Part shown: positions 8,790-19,091 of the stretch, piece after piece
Position numbering within the stretch: the stretch's first letter is position 1
How the letters are laid out: every line of letters starts with the position of its first letter
Assembly (NCBI GenBank): GCA_930987725.1
Contig: CAKNKY010000002.1
Span: forward strand, 1-64,000
Direction of reading: 5' to 3'
Source of the DNA: an uncultured Anaeromassilibacillus sp.
GTDB taxonomy: Bacteria > Bacillota > Clostridia > Oscillospirales > Acutalibacteraceae
DNA length: 64,000 bases
Translations under genes and position numbers: made by a program
The notes under the pieces: model-generated
Told to the model about the DNA's origin: nothing
Database searches by the model: none
What the model saw: the letters and a program-made list of their open reading frames with translations, nothing else

Positions 8790-10548
8790 TCAGTCGGCGT
8801 CAGCCATAGCCTGGACCTCGGCGGTAATTTCCGTGCCGCCCTCAGCGTACCATCTGTCTACAAAGGCGTCAAATGCGCTGATATCGTCTTTGCCGGTGAT
8901 GATGCGCAGGCCCATCTCATTTTCAGCGGTTTCCAGATTTGCCCACTTGGACTCCATGGTTTCCGTCTGGCTGTAGCACACGCTGTACACACTCTTATCA
9001 GGCGTATCGATGGCGCAGGGACGATCGCCCGCCAGGATGGAGTACAGGCGCGGGAAGTTCGGGTCTTCAATGTTGAAGTTTTCGATGGAAAGCGTGTTGC
9101 TGCCCACCTCGTAATCCTTGATGCCCGTTTCCAGGGAAACGCAGTCATTGTACAAAAGCTTCATGGCGCTGTCCGTCTCATTGTAGTCTTCCGCAGTCGC
9201 TTCGCCATTGAGCACATCGTAAAGGGCATGGTAGGTTACCTCACATTCGTCCAGAAGAGCCATAGAGTTGCGCAGCGGGTACCAGTAGATGGAGGTGTTC
9301 TGGCCGTAATCCGTGGTCAGCTTGTTTTCGTCGCGGATCCACACGTTGTTCATGATGATGGCAGCCTTGGCGACATCCTCAAGAGATGTTCTTGTTGCAG
9401 ATGACATAGGAGCCGACGGGGCATTGCTCGCGGGTGTTCCACTGCCCGTCATCCGTATATACAGTGTAGGCTTGCCAGTTTGCGTGTGGATCGTTGTGGT
9501 AAGCGTCGGTAATGCCATAGCCCATCTTCCACCAGGCACAGAAATACATACCCGTTTTGCCGGAATTGATGGCTTCGTCGGAGGAATCGCGTACGCCCAT
9601 CTCCGGGTCGATGAGTCCCTTGGCATACCAGTCGGCCAGCCGCTCAAAGGCTTTCCGGCTGCCCTCGCTCAGGGTGCCGTATTCCACCTTGCCGTTCTCG
9701 TCTTCTACCCACCAGCCTGGATAAGCGTCATAGGCGGCGAACACCGGTTCAAAGCCGCAGCTTGCAACGCCGTTAGCCAGAAAGTTGGAGTAACAGGCGC
9801 TGCCGTTCTTGTCCGGGCCGGCGATCGGGATGGTGCCCTCGCCGCCGGGCTGCGCGTCGCGGAATGCGATAGCGATCTCTTCAATGTCGTCCAATGTCTT
9901 TGGCGGCTCCAGTCCCAGTTCATCCAGCCAGTCCTGGCGCACATTCACAACGGAGCGGCCGGAGGCAGAAACATCCACGCCCACCATGCACAGCTGACGG
10001 CCCTCGTACATGGAATATTCATAAGCCAAATTGTCTCCGGATTCCATGATAGCAAGTACTTGGGGGGAGGCGTACTGTGGGAATAGATCCGTGAAATCAT
10101 AGAGCATGTCGGACTTGGCGGCTGCCAGGAAGTCCTTCCGGCCACAGGACATGCCGTCCGGCAGCGTGTTGCTGGCGATACACAGGCTAACCTTCTGGCT
10201 GTAGTCATTGCCGGAGGCAGCGGACCAATCCACTACAACTTTAATATTGAAGTTGTCCAACAGATAGCGGGTGTACACATTGTCTTCGTTTGTGTCACCC
10301 TCAGGGAAACTCATTGTCGGCTGCGCCATCTGCCCGATGTGGATTTCCACCGGTTCGTCGAATTTCATGAAGGGGTCGCCCTTCTCCTCTTCCGCCGTCC
10401 CGCCGGAATTTCCGGAGGCCGTGTCCGCCGCGGAAGGCGTATCGGTTGTGGATGACGTGCCGCCGGGTGCAGAACAGCCGGTGATAGAAGCCGCCGCAAG
10501 CAGGCCGGCGATTAGCAGCGTGCTGGCTCTTTTCAAACCCTTTTTCAT
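8790..10548 (-). pseudogene. extracellular solute-binding protein (sugar ABC transporter) split by an apparent +1 frameshift near 9379-9395
   Basis: ORF 9379-10548 starts with a lipoprotein signal (LLIAGLLAAASITGC) and ends NKNIS*; overlapping ORF 8790-9647 continues as EDVAKAAIIMNNVW. Confidence 0.75.
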
Positions 10549-10641
10549 CTTACTAAAACTCCTCCTTCGTTTTTTGGAAAGTTGATAGTTTCATTTTACA
10601 AATAACCGGCAAATAAAACAAAAAAAATTGTGCGAGCTTTA

Positions 10642-10691
10642 CAAAACAAAATTCTCCCCCACCGCTTTTCCCAGGAGCGAAGGGGGAGAAT
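10642..10691 (-). terminator. hairpin between response regulator and solute-binding protein genes
   Basis: ATTCTCCCCC/GGGGGAGAAT stem with T-rich run on minus strand. Confidence 0.6.
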
Positions 10692-10698
10692 TGTTTCG

Positions 10699-11766
10699 TC
10701 ATGATTTTGCGGAGGGCGGCGTGACATCCTTTGCAGGAGAAAATTGTTTTGCGTAGGCCGAACAACTGCACCCTACCTGCTCCAGAAAGATGCGGGAAAA
10801 GTACTTTTTATCCTCATAGCCGACGGATTCAGCCAGGTCGCCCGGCCGCACGGCCCGGCTGCGCAGCAGTTTTTTGGCGAGCTCGATGCGCCGGTTGCGC
10901 AAAAAGTCGTTGAATGTCAGGCCTGCCACTGCTTTGAAGTTGACGGAAAAGTAGCCGCGGCTCATGTTGACCTGGGCGGCCACCTGTTCCGCTTTCAGCT
11001 TTTCCGTCAGGTGGGCGTCCACATAGCCCGCCGCGCGCAGGATGCACACCGGCACGCGGGAAAGGTCGCCCTGCTCCTGTGCCCAGGCGTACAGCTTCGG
11101 CCGCAGTCCTTTCAGCCAGGCAGCGGCCTCCCCTTTTTGTGAGAGGAATGGCGGTGCGGCGGGCCAGCCAAACGCACTTTCCAGCTCCTGTGAGATACGG
11201 AGCAGCAGGCGTTCTTCCTGCCGGAGGGTCAGCGGGGAGCGGGCAAGCGCCCCGCACAGGCTGCAAAACAATCCTTCGTCGAACAGCCAGCGCAGGCCGC
11301 GCCACTGCCGGGTATACGCTTCCAGCGAGGCTTCCGCCCCTCCGCCCGGTTCCGGGGAGGGGGACGGCCGGTCCGGGTTTCCCGCCAGGCTGTCCAGCAG
11401 GCTGCCGACGCGGCGGAAAATCTCGGTGCAGTCCATCTCTTCCATGCGCAGCTTGGAAATATAGTCGAGCGCACCCAGGCGCAGGGCGCTCTGCACATAT
11501 TCAAAACCCTCGTGGAAACTGAGGACGACGTATTGCAGGCGGGGGTAAAGGGCGCGGCTTTCCCGGATGAAATCCAGGCCGGAGAGCATCGGCATGGAGA
11601 TATCCACTACGCACAGATCCACCGGGTGGGCTTTGAGAAAGTCCAGCGCCAGCACGGCGTTGGCCACATCCCCGGCGATGGCCATGCCGCAGGATTCCCA
11701 GGAGACAGAGGAGATCAAACCTTTGCGCTCCAGCTTGTCGTCATCAATGATCAGAACTTGATACAT
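10699..11766 (-). CDS. response regulator with AraC-type DNA-binding domain (YesN-like)
   Basis: MYQVLIIDDDKLERKGL receiver start, CVVDISMPMLSGLDFI, C-terminal AraC HTH. Confidence 0.9.
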   Translation of the reverse strand: MYQVLIIDDDKLERKGLISSVSWESCGMAIAGDVANAVLALDFLKAHPVDLCVVDISMPMLSGLDFIRESRALYPRLQYVVLSFHEGFEYVQSALRLGALDYISKLRMEEMDCTEIFRRVGSLLDSLAGNPDRPSPSPEPGGGAEASLEAYTRQWRGLRWLFDEGLFCSLCGALARSPLTLRQEERLLLRISQELESAFGWPAAPPFLSQKGEAAAWLKGLRPKLYAWAQEQGDLSRVPVCILRAAGYVDAHLTEKLKAEQVAAQVNMSRGYFSVNFKAVAGLTFNDFLRNRRIELAKKLLRSRAVRPGDLAESVGYEDKKYFSRIFLEQVGCSCSAYAKQFSPAKDVTPPSAKS

Positions 11767-13468
11767 GGGGCTCTCCCTTCTTTTGTATGGGCAGCAGCAG
11801 GCAGACCTCCGTCCCCCTGCCCGGCTCGCTGTGAAGCTGCAGAGAAGCTTTACCGCCATAATACGATTCCAGGCTCATCTGCACATACCGCAGACCGATC
11901 CCTTTGTTTATCTGGCTGATTTCCTGTCCGGAGACCAGGCCGGAAATGCCGTGCCCATCGTCGCAGATAGAGATCCGCACCCAACGCCGGCTGTCCTCTT
12001 TCAGCGCGTGCATGGAGACGCGCAGCAGGCCAAAATCATTCATGTTATGGCACACGGCGTTCTCTGCCAGCGGCTGCAGGATAAGGCGTGCGCAGGGGTA
12101 ATCCAGGTAATCCCCCGGCTCTATATCCATCTCCACGTCAAAGTCATAGCGCGTCTGCTGCAGGTCCAAATAGACCTCCAGACTTTTCAATTCTGTGCGG
12201 AAGGTGGAGCGTTTATCCGTTTTGCCCAGGCTGTAGCCCAAAATATAGTTCAGCTGGTAAATAAAGCGGTCGATTCCCGGCTGGTGGTTCGCCACGGCCA
12301 TCCAGTGCACGGAGTTGAGCGCGTTCATGAGAAAATGAGGATTGATCTGGTAATACAGTTTATCGATCTCCAGCTGGCGCTTCTCCTTTTCCTGTTGGCT
12401 ATTGTTCTCGATGAGGGCGGAAATCTTGGTTTTCATTTCGTCAAACCGGCGAAAGAGGGAGTCAAATTCCTCCATGTGAAACTGCCGGTTGACGGGGGAG
12501 AAATCGCCGCGCCCTGCCTGTGCCATATCGTGGCTCAGAGTCTGGATTGGTCGGTAAATGAGGTGGATGAGCAGGAAGATGGATAGAGCCGTCATCACAA
12601 ACGTTAGCAGCAAAACGCTGATGAACCCCATCGTCCATCGGAACAGAATGTGGTCGTATTCCGCAGCTGGCATCAGCAGGACATACTGGAAGCCCATGTC
12701 ACTCGCTTCGGTAATGGAACTGTATGCTCCCAGACGCCCGATCTCCCCTTCCGGCTGTGCAGGCAGCGTGCCGGAGGAATATTCCGCGCAGGTGCTGTAA
12801 AGAATTTGCCCGTTCTCGCTGCACAAAAGGAAGGCATATGGAAAACCACGAATTTGCTCCAGGGTGTGAAAATACTCCTCAAAATTCGGGAAGGCTTCCA
12901 CATAGATGAACAGGTCTTCTCCATTGGACATGGGAAAACGCCGCGTGATGGAGATGATGTCCTTCTTCATATAATTGTTCAGTGTCTGATGCGGAACCTG
13001 CAGCGCAATCGAACCGCTTTCCATCACAAGCGGAATGTCGCTGAACGATGGATCCTGCCGCATGGGCATGATGGAGAACAGGGATTCCTGCCGCTGAGGC
13101 AGCAAATAAGAAACCATCGTAATGTTTTGATGGCTGAAAATCATGGTGTTGATGCTGGCGGTGATGTTGGAGGTCAGCAGGATCCGCTCATAGGGCTCGG
13201 CGGTGGAAAAGTAGCTCATCACGTCCTTTCCGATAAGGCCATCGGCAGACATTTGCTGCGACATCTGCACCAGGGTGTAATATTCCTTGTCCATTAGCTC
13301 GGAAAACTGATGAAGATCCGACTTTAAGATGCTTTTCAGGCGCGTCTGTTCTGAAAATTGCAGAAGCATGTTGGAGACGATTGCCATTGGGATTAGCCCG
13401 CCCAGCACACAGACGCAGACGGTCAGCACCAGACGCTTTTTCAGCGTGTTCAGTATCCGCTTTTTCAT
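11744..13468 (-). CDS. sensor histidine kinase (YesM-like)
   Basis: YYQINPHFLMNALNSVHWMA H-box and HATPase domain. Confidence 0.9.
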   Translation of the reverse strand: MKKRILNTLKKRLVLTVCVCVLGGLIPMAIVSNMLLQFSEQTRLKSILKSDLHQFSELMDKEYYTLVQMSQQMSADGLIGKDVMSYFSTAEPYERILLTSNITASINTMIFSHQNITMVSYLLPQRQESLFSIMPMRQDPSFSDIPLVMESGSIALQVPHQTLNNYMKKDIISITRRFPMSNGEDLFIYVEAFPNFEEYFHTLEQIRGFPYAFLLCSENGQILYSTCAEYSSGTLPAQPEGEIGRLGAYSSITEASDMGFQYVLLMPAAEYDHILFRWTMGFISVLLLTFVMTALSIFLLIHLIYRPIQTLSHDMAQAGRGDFSPVNRQFHMEEFDSLFRRFDEMKTKISALIENNSQQEKEKRQLEIDKLYYQINPHFLMNALNSVHWMAVANHQPGIDRFIYQLNYILGYSLGKTDKRSTFRTELKSLEVYLDLQQTRYDFDVEMDIEPGDYLDYPCARLILQPLAENAVCHNMNDFGLLRVSMHALKEDSRRWVRISICDDGHGISGLVSGQEISQINKGIGLRYVQMSLESYYGGKASLQLHSEPGRGTEVCLLLPIQKKGEPHVSSSDH

Positions 13469-13488
13469 GGCGCGCGCATCCTCCCTCC

Positions 13489-13537
13489 GCAAACGGGCGT
13501 GCGCGCCTCCCGCCTGAAGGCGCGCACGCCCGTTTGC
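13489..13537 (-). promoter_or_regulatory. 5'-UTR stem-loop of the histidine kinase transcript
   Basis: 19-bp perfect stem GCAAACGGGCGTGCGCGCC/GGCGCGCACGCCCGTTTGC, 11-nt loop, between the promoter and the RBS. Confidence 0.75.
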
Positions 13538-13541
13538 TTCC

Positions 13542-13569
13542 ATTATAACGAAGGAATACGAAAAAAACA
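13542..13569 (-). promoter_or_regulatory. promoter of the histidine kinase gene
   Basis: minus strand TTGTTT - 16 nt - TATAAT. Confidence 0.55.
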
Positions 13570-13641
13570 ATCAAGGCCGCAAATTTTCGGACGCCTTTTT
13601 CGGTTTCGCGTTTTTTCTTTGCAATTTCGTGCGGGGACGGC

Positions 13642-13670
13642 TTGAAAAGGGGAACGGATTTCGATATAAT
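13642..13670 (+). promoter_or_regulatory. sigma-A-like promoter for the oadB-like gene
   Basis: TTGAAA - 17 nt - TATAAT. Confidence 0.7.
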
Positions 13671-13853
13671 TAGTAATGCTTTTCGTTCATACGGTTCACG
13701 CGGTCCGGTTCAGGCCGCGCGTGTTTGCAGGGAAGCCGCGCGCCCGGCCGCTCCGGGGCGCCATGCAAAAATGTAGATCACAAGGCGGGCTGCCTGGCCG
13801 CGCCGCGGGCGGAGTGTATCGAAAGAAAACGAAAGGAAAAGGAGAGAACCAAC

Positions 13854-14990
13854 TTGCTTAGCGAATTTCAGTTTTTGATCGAGGGCCTCCAGGTCATCAC
13901 CTGGCAGATGGTGCTCATGTGGGCCATCGGCGGCCTGCTCATCTGGCTGGCAATCAAGAAGAATTTTGAACCGACTCTTCTGCTGCCCATGGGCTTCGGC
14001 GCCATCCTTGTGAACCTGCCGCTCTCCGGCGTGATCGGGGAAAACGGCATCGTGACGTGGCTGTTTGAAAAGGGCATCGACGTCTATGAGGTGTTCCCGA
14101 TCGTCCTCTTCATCGGCATCGGCGCCATGATAGACTTTGGCCCCCTGCTTTCCAACCCGCGCATGCTGCTGTTCGGCGGTGCGGCGCAGTTCGGCATCTT
14201 CCTCACGGTGGTGCTGGCCGTGCTGCTCGGCTTCGACATGAAGGACGCCATGAGCGCCGGCGTCATCGGCGCGGCGGACGGCCCCACCTCCATCATGGTT
14301 TCCCAGGAGCTGCAGAGCAACTACATGGGCGCCATCGCCGTAGCGGCGTATTCCTACATGGCGCTCGTGCCCGTCATCCAGCCGGTGTGCATCCGCCTTG
14401 TCACCACGAAGAAGGAGCGCATGATCCGCATGCCGTATAACCCGGCCAAGGTCAGCAAGACGACGCGCATCCTCTTCCCCATCATCGTCACCTTCATCGC
14501 CGACCTCATCGCCCCCGATTCCGTGGCGCTCGTCGGCTTCCTCATGTTCGGCAACCTGATCCGCGAGAGCGGCTGCCTGGAGAGCCTTTCCCAGACGGCG
14601 CAGGGCCCGCTCGCAAACCTCATCACGATCTTCCTCGGCATCACGATCGCCTATCAGATGCGCGCCGAGGTCTTCGTGACCGGCGGCACCCTCCTCGTGA
14701 TGGCGCTCGGCCTGTTCGCCTTCATCTTCGACACGATCGGCGGCGTGCTCTTTGCAAAGCTGCTGAACCTCTTCCTGCCCAAGGATAAGAAGATCAACCC
14801 GATGGTCGGCGGCGCCGGCATCTCCGCATTCCCGATGTCCGCCCGCGTGATCCAGAAGATGGCGCTCAAGGAAGACAACCAGAACCACCTGCTTATGCAC
14901 GCGGTGGGCGCGAATGTGGCGGGCCAGATCGGTTCCGTCGTGGCCGGCGGCATCATTCTTTCGCTGGCCCCGCAGTTCCTTGGCCTGTGA
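13854..14990 (+). CDS. sodium ion-translocating decarboxylase beta subunit (OadB/GcdB/MmdB family)
   Basis: IGAADGPTSIMVS, LMHAVGANVAGQIGSVVAGG; likely TTG start at 13854 with GGAGAG upstream. Confidence 0.85.
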   Translation: MLSEFQFLIEGLQVITWQMVLMWAIGGLLIWLAIKKNFEPTLLLPMGFGAILVNLPLSGVIGENGIVTWLFEKGIDVYEVFPIVLFIGIGAMIDFGPLLSNPRMLLFGGAAQFGIFLTVVLAVLLGFDMKDAMSAGVIGAADGPTSIMVSQELQSNYMGAIAVAAYSYMALVPVIQPVCIRLVTTKKERMIRMPYNPAKVSKTTRILFPIIVTFIADLIAPDSVALVGFLMFGNLIRESGCLESLSQTAQGPLANLITIFLGITIAYQMRAEVFVTGGTLLVMALGLFAFIFDTIGGVLFAKLLNLFLPKDKKINPMVGGAGISAFPMSARVIQKMALKEDNQNHLLMHAVGANVAGQIGSVVAGGIILSLAPQFLGL

Positions 14991-15008
14991 GAAAGGAGAG
15001 GTAGCAAC

Positions 15009-15206
15009 ATGATGCAGAACATCTTCTTCACGCTGTCCGTCCTGTTCCAGAGCGCCCTCGGCGAGGTGACGGACACAGACCTCATCAATTCCCTCAAGCT
15101 CATGCTCTTCGGCATGGTGGGCATCCTGATCGTCATGATCTTCATCTGGATCGTGATAGCGGTCCTCAACCGCCTGCCCAGCAAGGACAACAAGCAGGGG
15201 AAATAA
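15009..15206 (+). CDS. small single-TM protein, OadG-like gamma subunit
   Basis: 65 aa, one hydrophobic helix, directly downstream of the beta-subunit gene. Confidence 0.6.
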   Translation: MMQNIFFTLSVLFQSALGEVTDTDLINSLKLMLFGMVGILIVMIFIWIVIAVLNRLPSKDNKQGK

Positions 15207-15249
15207 CGAAAAAAGCAAGTAACGCAACGGAAAAAGAGGAGAGACTCTC

Positions 15250-16686
15250 ATGGCTGAACAAAAAAAGATGGTCGAAGCCATTACCCCCATGGAGGAGGAC
15301 TTCGCCCAGTGGTACACCGATATTGTGAAAAAAGCGGAGTTGATGGACTATACCAGTGTGCGCGGCTGCATGGTGATTGAGCCTTACGGCTATGCCATTT
15401 GGGAAAACATCACGCATTTTCTCGACGCCCGCTTTAAGGAGCTGGGCCACGAGAACGTTTCGATGCCGCTGTTTATCCCGGAGAGCCTGCTCCAGAAGGA
15501 AAAGGACCACGTCGAGGGTTTCGCGCCCGAGGTGGCGTGGGTGACGATGGGCGGCGAGGAGAAGCTGGAGGAGCGCCTGTGCGTGCGCCCCACCTCCGAA
15601 ACGCTGTTCTGCGATCACTACGCCCGTGTGATCCATTCCTGGCGCGACCTGCCGAAGCTGTATAACCAGTGGTGCAGCGTGGTGCGCTGGGAAAAGACGA
15701 CCCGCCCCTTCCTGCGCAGCGTGGAATTCCACTGGCAGGAGGGCCACACCATGCATGAGACGGCCGAGGAGGCGATGGCGGAGACGGAGCAGATGCTGCG
15801 CGTCTATGCCGATTTCTGCGAACAGCAGCTCGCCATCCCGGTGATCAAGGGCCGCAAGACCGACAAGGAAAAGTTTGCCGGCGCCGAGGCCACCTACACG
15901 ATCGAGGCCATGATGCACGACGGCAAGGCGCTGCAGAGCGGCACGAGCCATTATTTCGGCGACGGCTTCGCCCGCGCCTTCAACGTCACCTTCCAGGGCC
16001 GCGACAACAAGCCCCAGTATCCGCACCAGACGTCCTGGGGCATGAGCACCCGCATCATCGGCGGCATCATCATGACGCACGGCGATGACAGCGGCCTCGT
16101 GCTGCCGCCGGCCATCGCGCCCATCCAGGTTGTGGTGGTCCCCGTGGCGCAGCACAAGCCCGGCGTGCTCGAAAAGGCTGCCGAGCTGCGCGACCGCCTC
16201 AAGAGGTCGTTCCGCGTCAAGCTCGACGACAGCGAGCAGAGCCCCGGCTGGAAGTTTGCCCAGTATGAGATGAAGGGCGTGCCGCTCCGCCTGGAGATCG
16301 GCCCGAAGGACATCGAAAAGGGCCAGTGCGTGCTTGTGCGCCGCACCGACCGTGAAAAGCTCTTCGTGCCCCTCGATCAGCTCGAGGACGCCATCCAGGA
16401 GCAGCTCTCCCTCATCCGCCGGCAGATGTACGACAAGGCCCTCGCCCGCCGCGAGAGCATGACGTATGAAGCCCGTACGTTCGACGAGATGAAGGACATC
16501 GCCGCCAACAAGCCCGGCCTTGTGAAGGCCATGTGGTGCGGCGACGAGGCGTGCGAGCAGAGGATCAAGGACGAAGCCGGCCTTTCCTCCCGCTGCATCC
16601 CCTTTGAGCAGGAGCACCTCTCGGATGTGTGCGTCTGCTGCGGCAAGCCCGCCAAGTCCATGGTGTACTGGGGCAAGGCGTACTGA
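15250..16686 (+). CDS. proS: prolyl-tRNA synthetase (short, archaeal/eukaryal-type)
   Basis: [58 protein letters not shown]. Confidence 0.93.
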   Translation: MAEQKKMVEAITPMEEDFAQWYTDIVKKAELMDYTSVRGCMVIEPYGYAIWENITHFLDARFKELGHENVSMPLFIPESLLQKEKDHVEGFAPEVAWVTMGGEEKLEERLCVRPTSETLFCDHYARVIHSWRDLPKLYNQWCSVVRWEKTTRPFLRSVEFHWQEGHTMHETAEEAMAETEQMLRVYADFCEQQLAIPVIKGRKTDKEKFAGAEATYTIEAMMHDGKALQSGTSHYFGDGFARAFNVTFQGRDNKPQYPHQTSWGMSTRIIGGIIMTHGDDSGLVLPPAIAPIQVVVVPVAQHKPGVLEKAAELRDRLKRSFRVKLDDSEQSPGWKFAQYEMKGVPLRLEIGPKDIEKGQCVLVRRTDREKLFVPLDQLEDAIQEQLSLIRRQMYDKALARRESMTYEARTFDEMKDIAANKPGLVKAMWCGDEACEQRIKDEAGLSSRCIPFEQEHLSDVCVCCGKPAKSMVYWGKAY

Positions 16687-16751
16687 GTCCGTTTTCCCAT
16701 TGCTGTTTGGGGGCTGCTGCAAAACAGCCCTCCCCAAACATAATAAGGTAC

Positions 16752-16802
16752 AAAAAGCGGCCTCCAAAGGAAGCAAAAAAGCTCCTTTGGGGCCGCTTTT
16801 TA
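16752..16802. terminator. bidirectional intrinsic terminator
   Basis: AAAAAGCGGCCTCCAAAGGA...TCCTTTGGGGCCGCTTTTT. Confidence 0.85.
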
Positions 16803-16867
16803 TGTTTTGCGGCTTTCCGTGAAGATTGCTGCTGCCTCTTCCTTTTGCAGCATTCCTTCTTTTTTTC

Positions 16868-16896
16868 TTGTCATTCCGCGCGAATCTTGTTATAAT
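16868..16896 (+). promoter_or_regulatory. sigma-A-like promoter of the DRTGG/hydrogenase-like operon
   Basis: TTGTCA - 17 nt - TATAAT. Confidence 0.7.
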
Positions 16897-16982
16897 GAAA
16901 ACTACTGTGAATCGCCAGAATTTTCGATCAGAACGATGGTTTTTTGGCGATATTTTCAAAAGAGCGAAGGGAGCAAAGCCAG

Positions 16983-17333
16983 ATGACGGTCAACGAGGTA
17001 GTGCGTATCCTGAACGCCAGGGTTCTGGTGGAGGGTGACATGGAAGCCGAGATCAAGACGGCCTGCGGCAGCGATATGATGAGCGACGTGCTTGCCTTTG
17101 TGAAGGATCAGGCCCTGCTGCTCACCGGCCTGTGCAACCCGCAGGTGATCCGCACGGCGGAGATGATGGACATGCGCTGCGTGGTGTTCGTGCGCGGAAA
17201 AGGCGTGGACGAGGCGATCCTCCGCCTCGCACAGGACCGCGACATCATCGTGCTGCAGACGGATTACCGCATGTTCACCGCCTGCGGCCTGCTGTTTGAG
17301 GGCGGCCTGCGGGGGGAGTGTGAGCAGGCATGA
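16983..17333 (+). CDS. DRTGG-domain-like protein
   Basis: ILNARVLVEGDMEAEIKTACGSDMMSDVLAFV; paralogue of 19088-19426. Confidence 0.7.
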   Translation: MTVNEVVRILNARVLVEGDMEAEIKTACGSDMMSDVLAFVKDQALLLTGLCNPQVIRTAEMMDMRCVVFVRGKGVDEAILRLAQDRDIIVLQTDYRMFTACGLLFEGGLRGECEQA

Positions 17334-17749
17334 GCATGCTGACGCTGCGCTATGAGGTGCCGGGCGATGATTTCACGCGCGCGGGCGAGGCTTCCAGCGA
17401 TGTGAAGCGCAAGCTCAAGCAGCTCGGCTACAATCCGGAGGCCATCCGCAAGGTGGCCATCGCCATGTATGAGGGTGAGATCAACATGGTGATCCACGCC
17501 GGCGGCGGCGAAGCCATTGTGGACATCGATCCCCGCCAGGTGCACGTCGTCCTGCGGGACCACGGCCCCGGTATCCCGGATGTGGAAAAGGCTATGCAGG
17601 AGGGCTGGAGCACCGCGCCGGACAACGTGCGCAACCTGGGCTTCGGCGCCGGAATGGGGCTGCCGAACATCAAGAAATACACAGACGAGTTCCGCATCGA
17701 CACCGCGGTGGGCGAGGGCACTACCCTGACCATGACGGTGTTTGCCTGA
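17330..17749 (+). CDS. ATP-binding protein, anti-sigma-factor kinase-like (HATPase)
   Basis: DHGPGIPDVEKAMQEGWSTA and LGFGAGMGLPNIKKYTDEF. Confidence 0.8.
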   Translation: MSMLTLRYEVPGDDFTRAGEASSDVKRKLKQLGYNPEAIRKVAIAMYEGEINMVIHAGGGEAIVDIDPRQVHVVLRDHGPGIPDVEKAMQEGWSTAPDNVRNLGFGAGMGLPNIKKYTDEFRIDTAVGEGTTLTMTVFA

Positions 17750-17777
17750 GGGGGAGCGCGATCAAGGGGGGGATCAG

Positions 17778-19091
17778 ATGGAGCGTTTTTTCCATTCCGT
17801 TACGCTCGACAGCGACAAGTGCATGGGCTGCACGAACTGCATCAAGCATTGCCCGACGGAGGCCATCCGCGTGCGCAGCGGCAAGGCGTGCATCATCTCG
17901 GAGCGGTGCATTGACTGCGGCGAGTGCGTGCGCGTGTGCCCGCATCACGCCAAGCGCGCCCAGTCGGACCCGCTCTCCGTCATCGAGTCGTTTCCGTACG
18001 CCATCGCGCTGCCCGCGCCCACGCTGTACGGCCAATTCAACCATCTGGACGACATCGACATCGTGCTCACCGGCCTGAAGCGGCTCGGCTTTGACGAGGT
18101 GTTCGAGGTCTCGCGCGCCGCGGAGCTCGTGAGCGAAGCCACGCGCCGCCTCATGCGCGAGGGGAAGCTGCGCCTGCCGGTCATCAGTTCCGCCTGCCCG
18201 GCCGTGGTGCGGCTCATCCGCGTGCGCTTCCCCGATCTGTGCGGCCACGTGCTGCCCCTGGCTTCTCCCATGGAACTGGCGGCCCGCACGGCGAAGGACG
18301 AGGCCGCGCGCCGCACCGGCCTGCCGCGCGAGCAGATCGGCGCGTTCTTCCTCACCCCCTGCCCCGCCAAGGTCACGGACGCGCGCACCCCGATCAATTT
18401 TGAGCACTCCGAGGTGGACGGCGTCATCGCCATCAGCGAGATTTTCCCGAAGCTGCTCGACAAGATGGACCATCTCGACCGCACGGAGCCGCTGCAGGGC
18501 TCCGGTGTGATCGGCGTGAGCTGGGCCTCGAGCGGCGGCGAGAGCGCCGCCCTGCTCAACGACAAATATCTGGCCGCCGACGGGGTGGAGAACGTGATCC
18601 GCGTGCTCGAGGAGCTCGAGGACGAGCACATCCGCGAGCTGGAGTTCATCGAGCTGAACGCCTGCTCCGGCGGCTGCGTGGGCGGCGTGCTCACGGTGGA
18701 AAACCCGTATGTCGCGCGCGCGCGGCTGCAGCGGCTCCGGCGCTATCTGCCGGTGTCGCGCAACCACCTGGAAGCGGGCGGCGTGCCGGATTCCATGCAC
18801 TGGCAGTCCGAGCTGGAATACGCGCCGGTGCTCAAGCTTTCCGACAACATGGAGGAGGCGCTGCGCATGATGGCGGACATTGACCGCATCTGCGCCACGT
18901 TCCCGGGCCTGGACTGCGGCTCCTGCGGCGCGCCGTCCTGCCGGGCGCTGGCGGAGGACGTGGTGCGCGGCGAGGCGCGGCAGAGCGACTGCATTTTTGT
19001 GCTGCGCGAGGAGATCCGCAGCATGGCCGAGGCGCTCGGCGCAATGGGCGGGCGCCATGCCGGAGAACAGGGAAGGGGAGAGGACACATGA
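17778..19091 (+). CDS. [Fe-Fe] hydrogenase large-subunit C-terminal domain protein with N-terminal 2[4Fe-4S] ferredoxin domain
   Basis: CMGCTNCIKHCPTEAI, CIDCGECVRVCPHHA, FLTPCPAKVTD, NACSGGCVGG, CGSCGAPSCRALAEDV. Confidence 0.85.
   Translation: MERFFHSVTLDSDKCMGCTNCIKHCPTEAIRVRSGKACIISERCIDCGECVRVCPHHAKRAQSDPLSVIESFPYAIALPAPTLYGQFNHLDDIDIVLTGLKRLGFDEVFEVSRAAELVSEATRRLMREGKLRLPVISSACPAVVRLIRVRFPDLCGHVLPLASPMELAARTAKDEAARRTGLPREQIGAFFLTPCPAKVTDARTPINFEHSEVDGVIAISEIFPKLLDKMDHLDRTEPLQGSGVIGVSWASSGGESAALLNDKYLAADGVENVIRVLEELEDEHIRELEFIELNACSGGCVGGVLTVENPYVARARLQRLRRYLPVSRNHLEAGGVPDSMHWQSELEYAPVLKLSDNMEEALRMMADIDRICATFPGLDCGSCGAPSCRALAEDVVRGEARQSDCIFVLREEIRSMAEALGAMGGRHAGEQGRGEDT

Noticed and set aside
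9379-9400. Programmed +1 frameshift analogous to prfB
   Set aside because: Stop context TCT-TGA differs from CTT-TGA and no convincing upstream SD-like stimulator; a simple indel is more likely, so reported only as an apparent frameshift.
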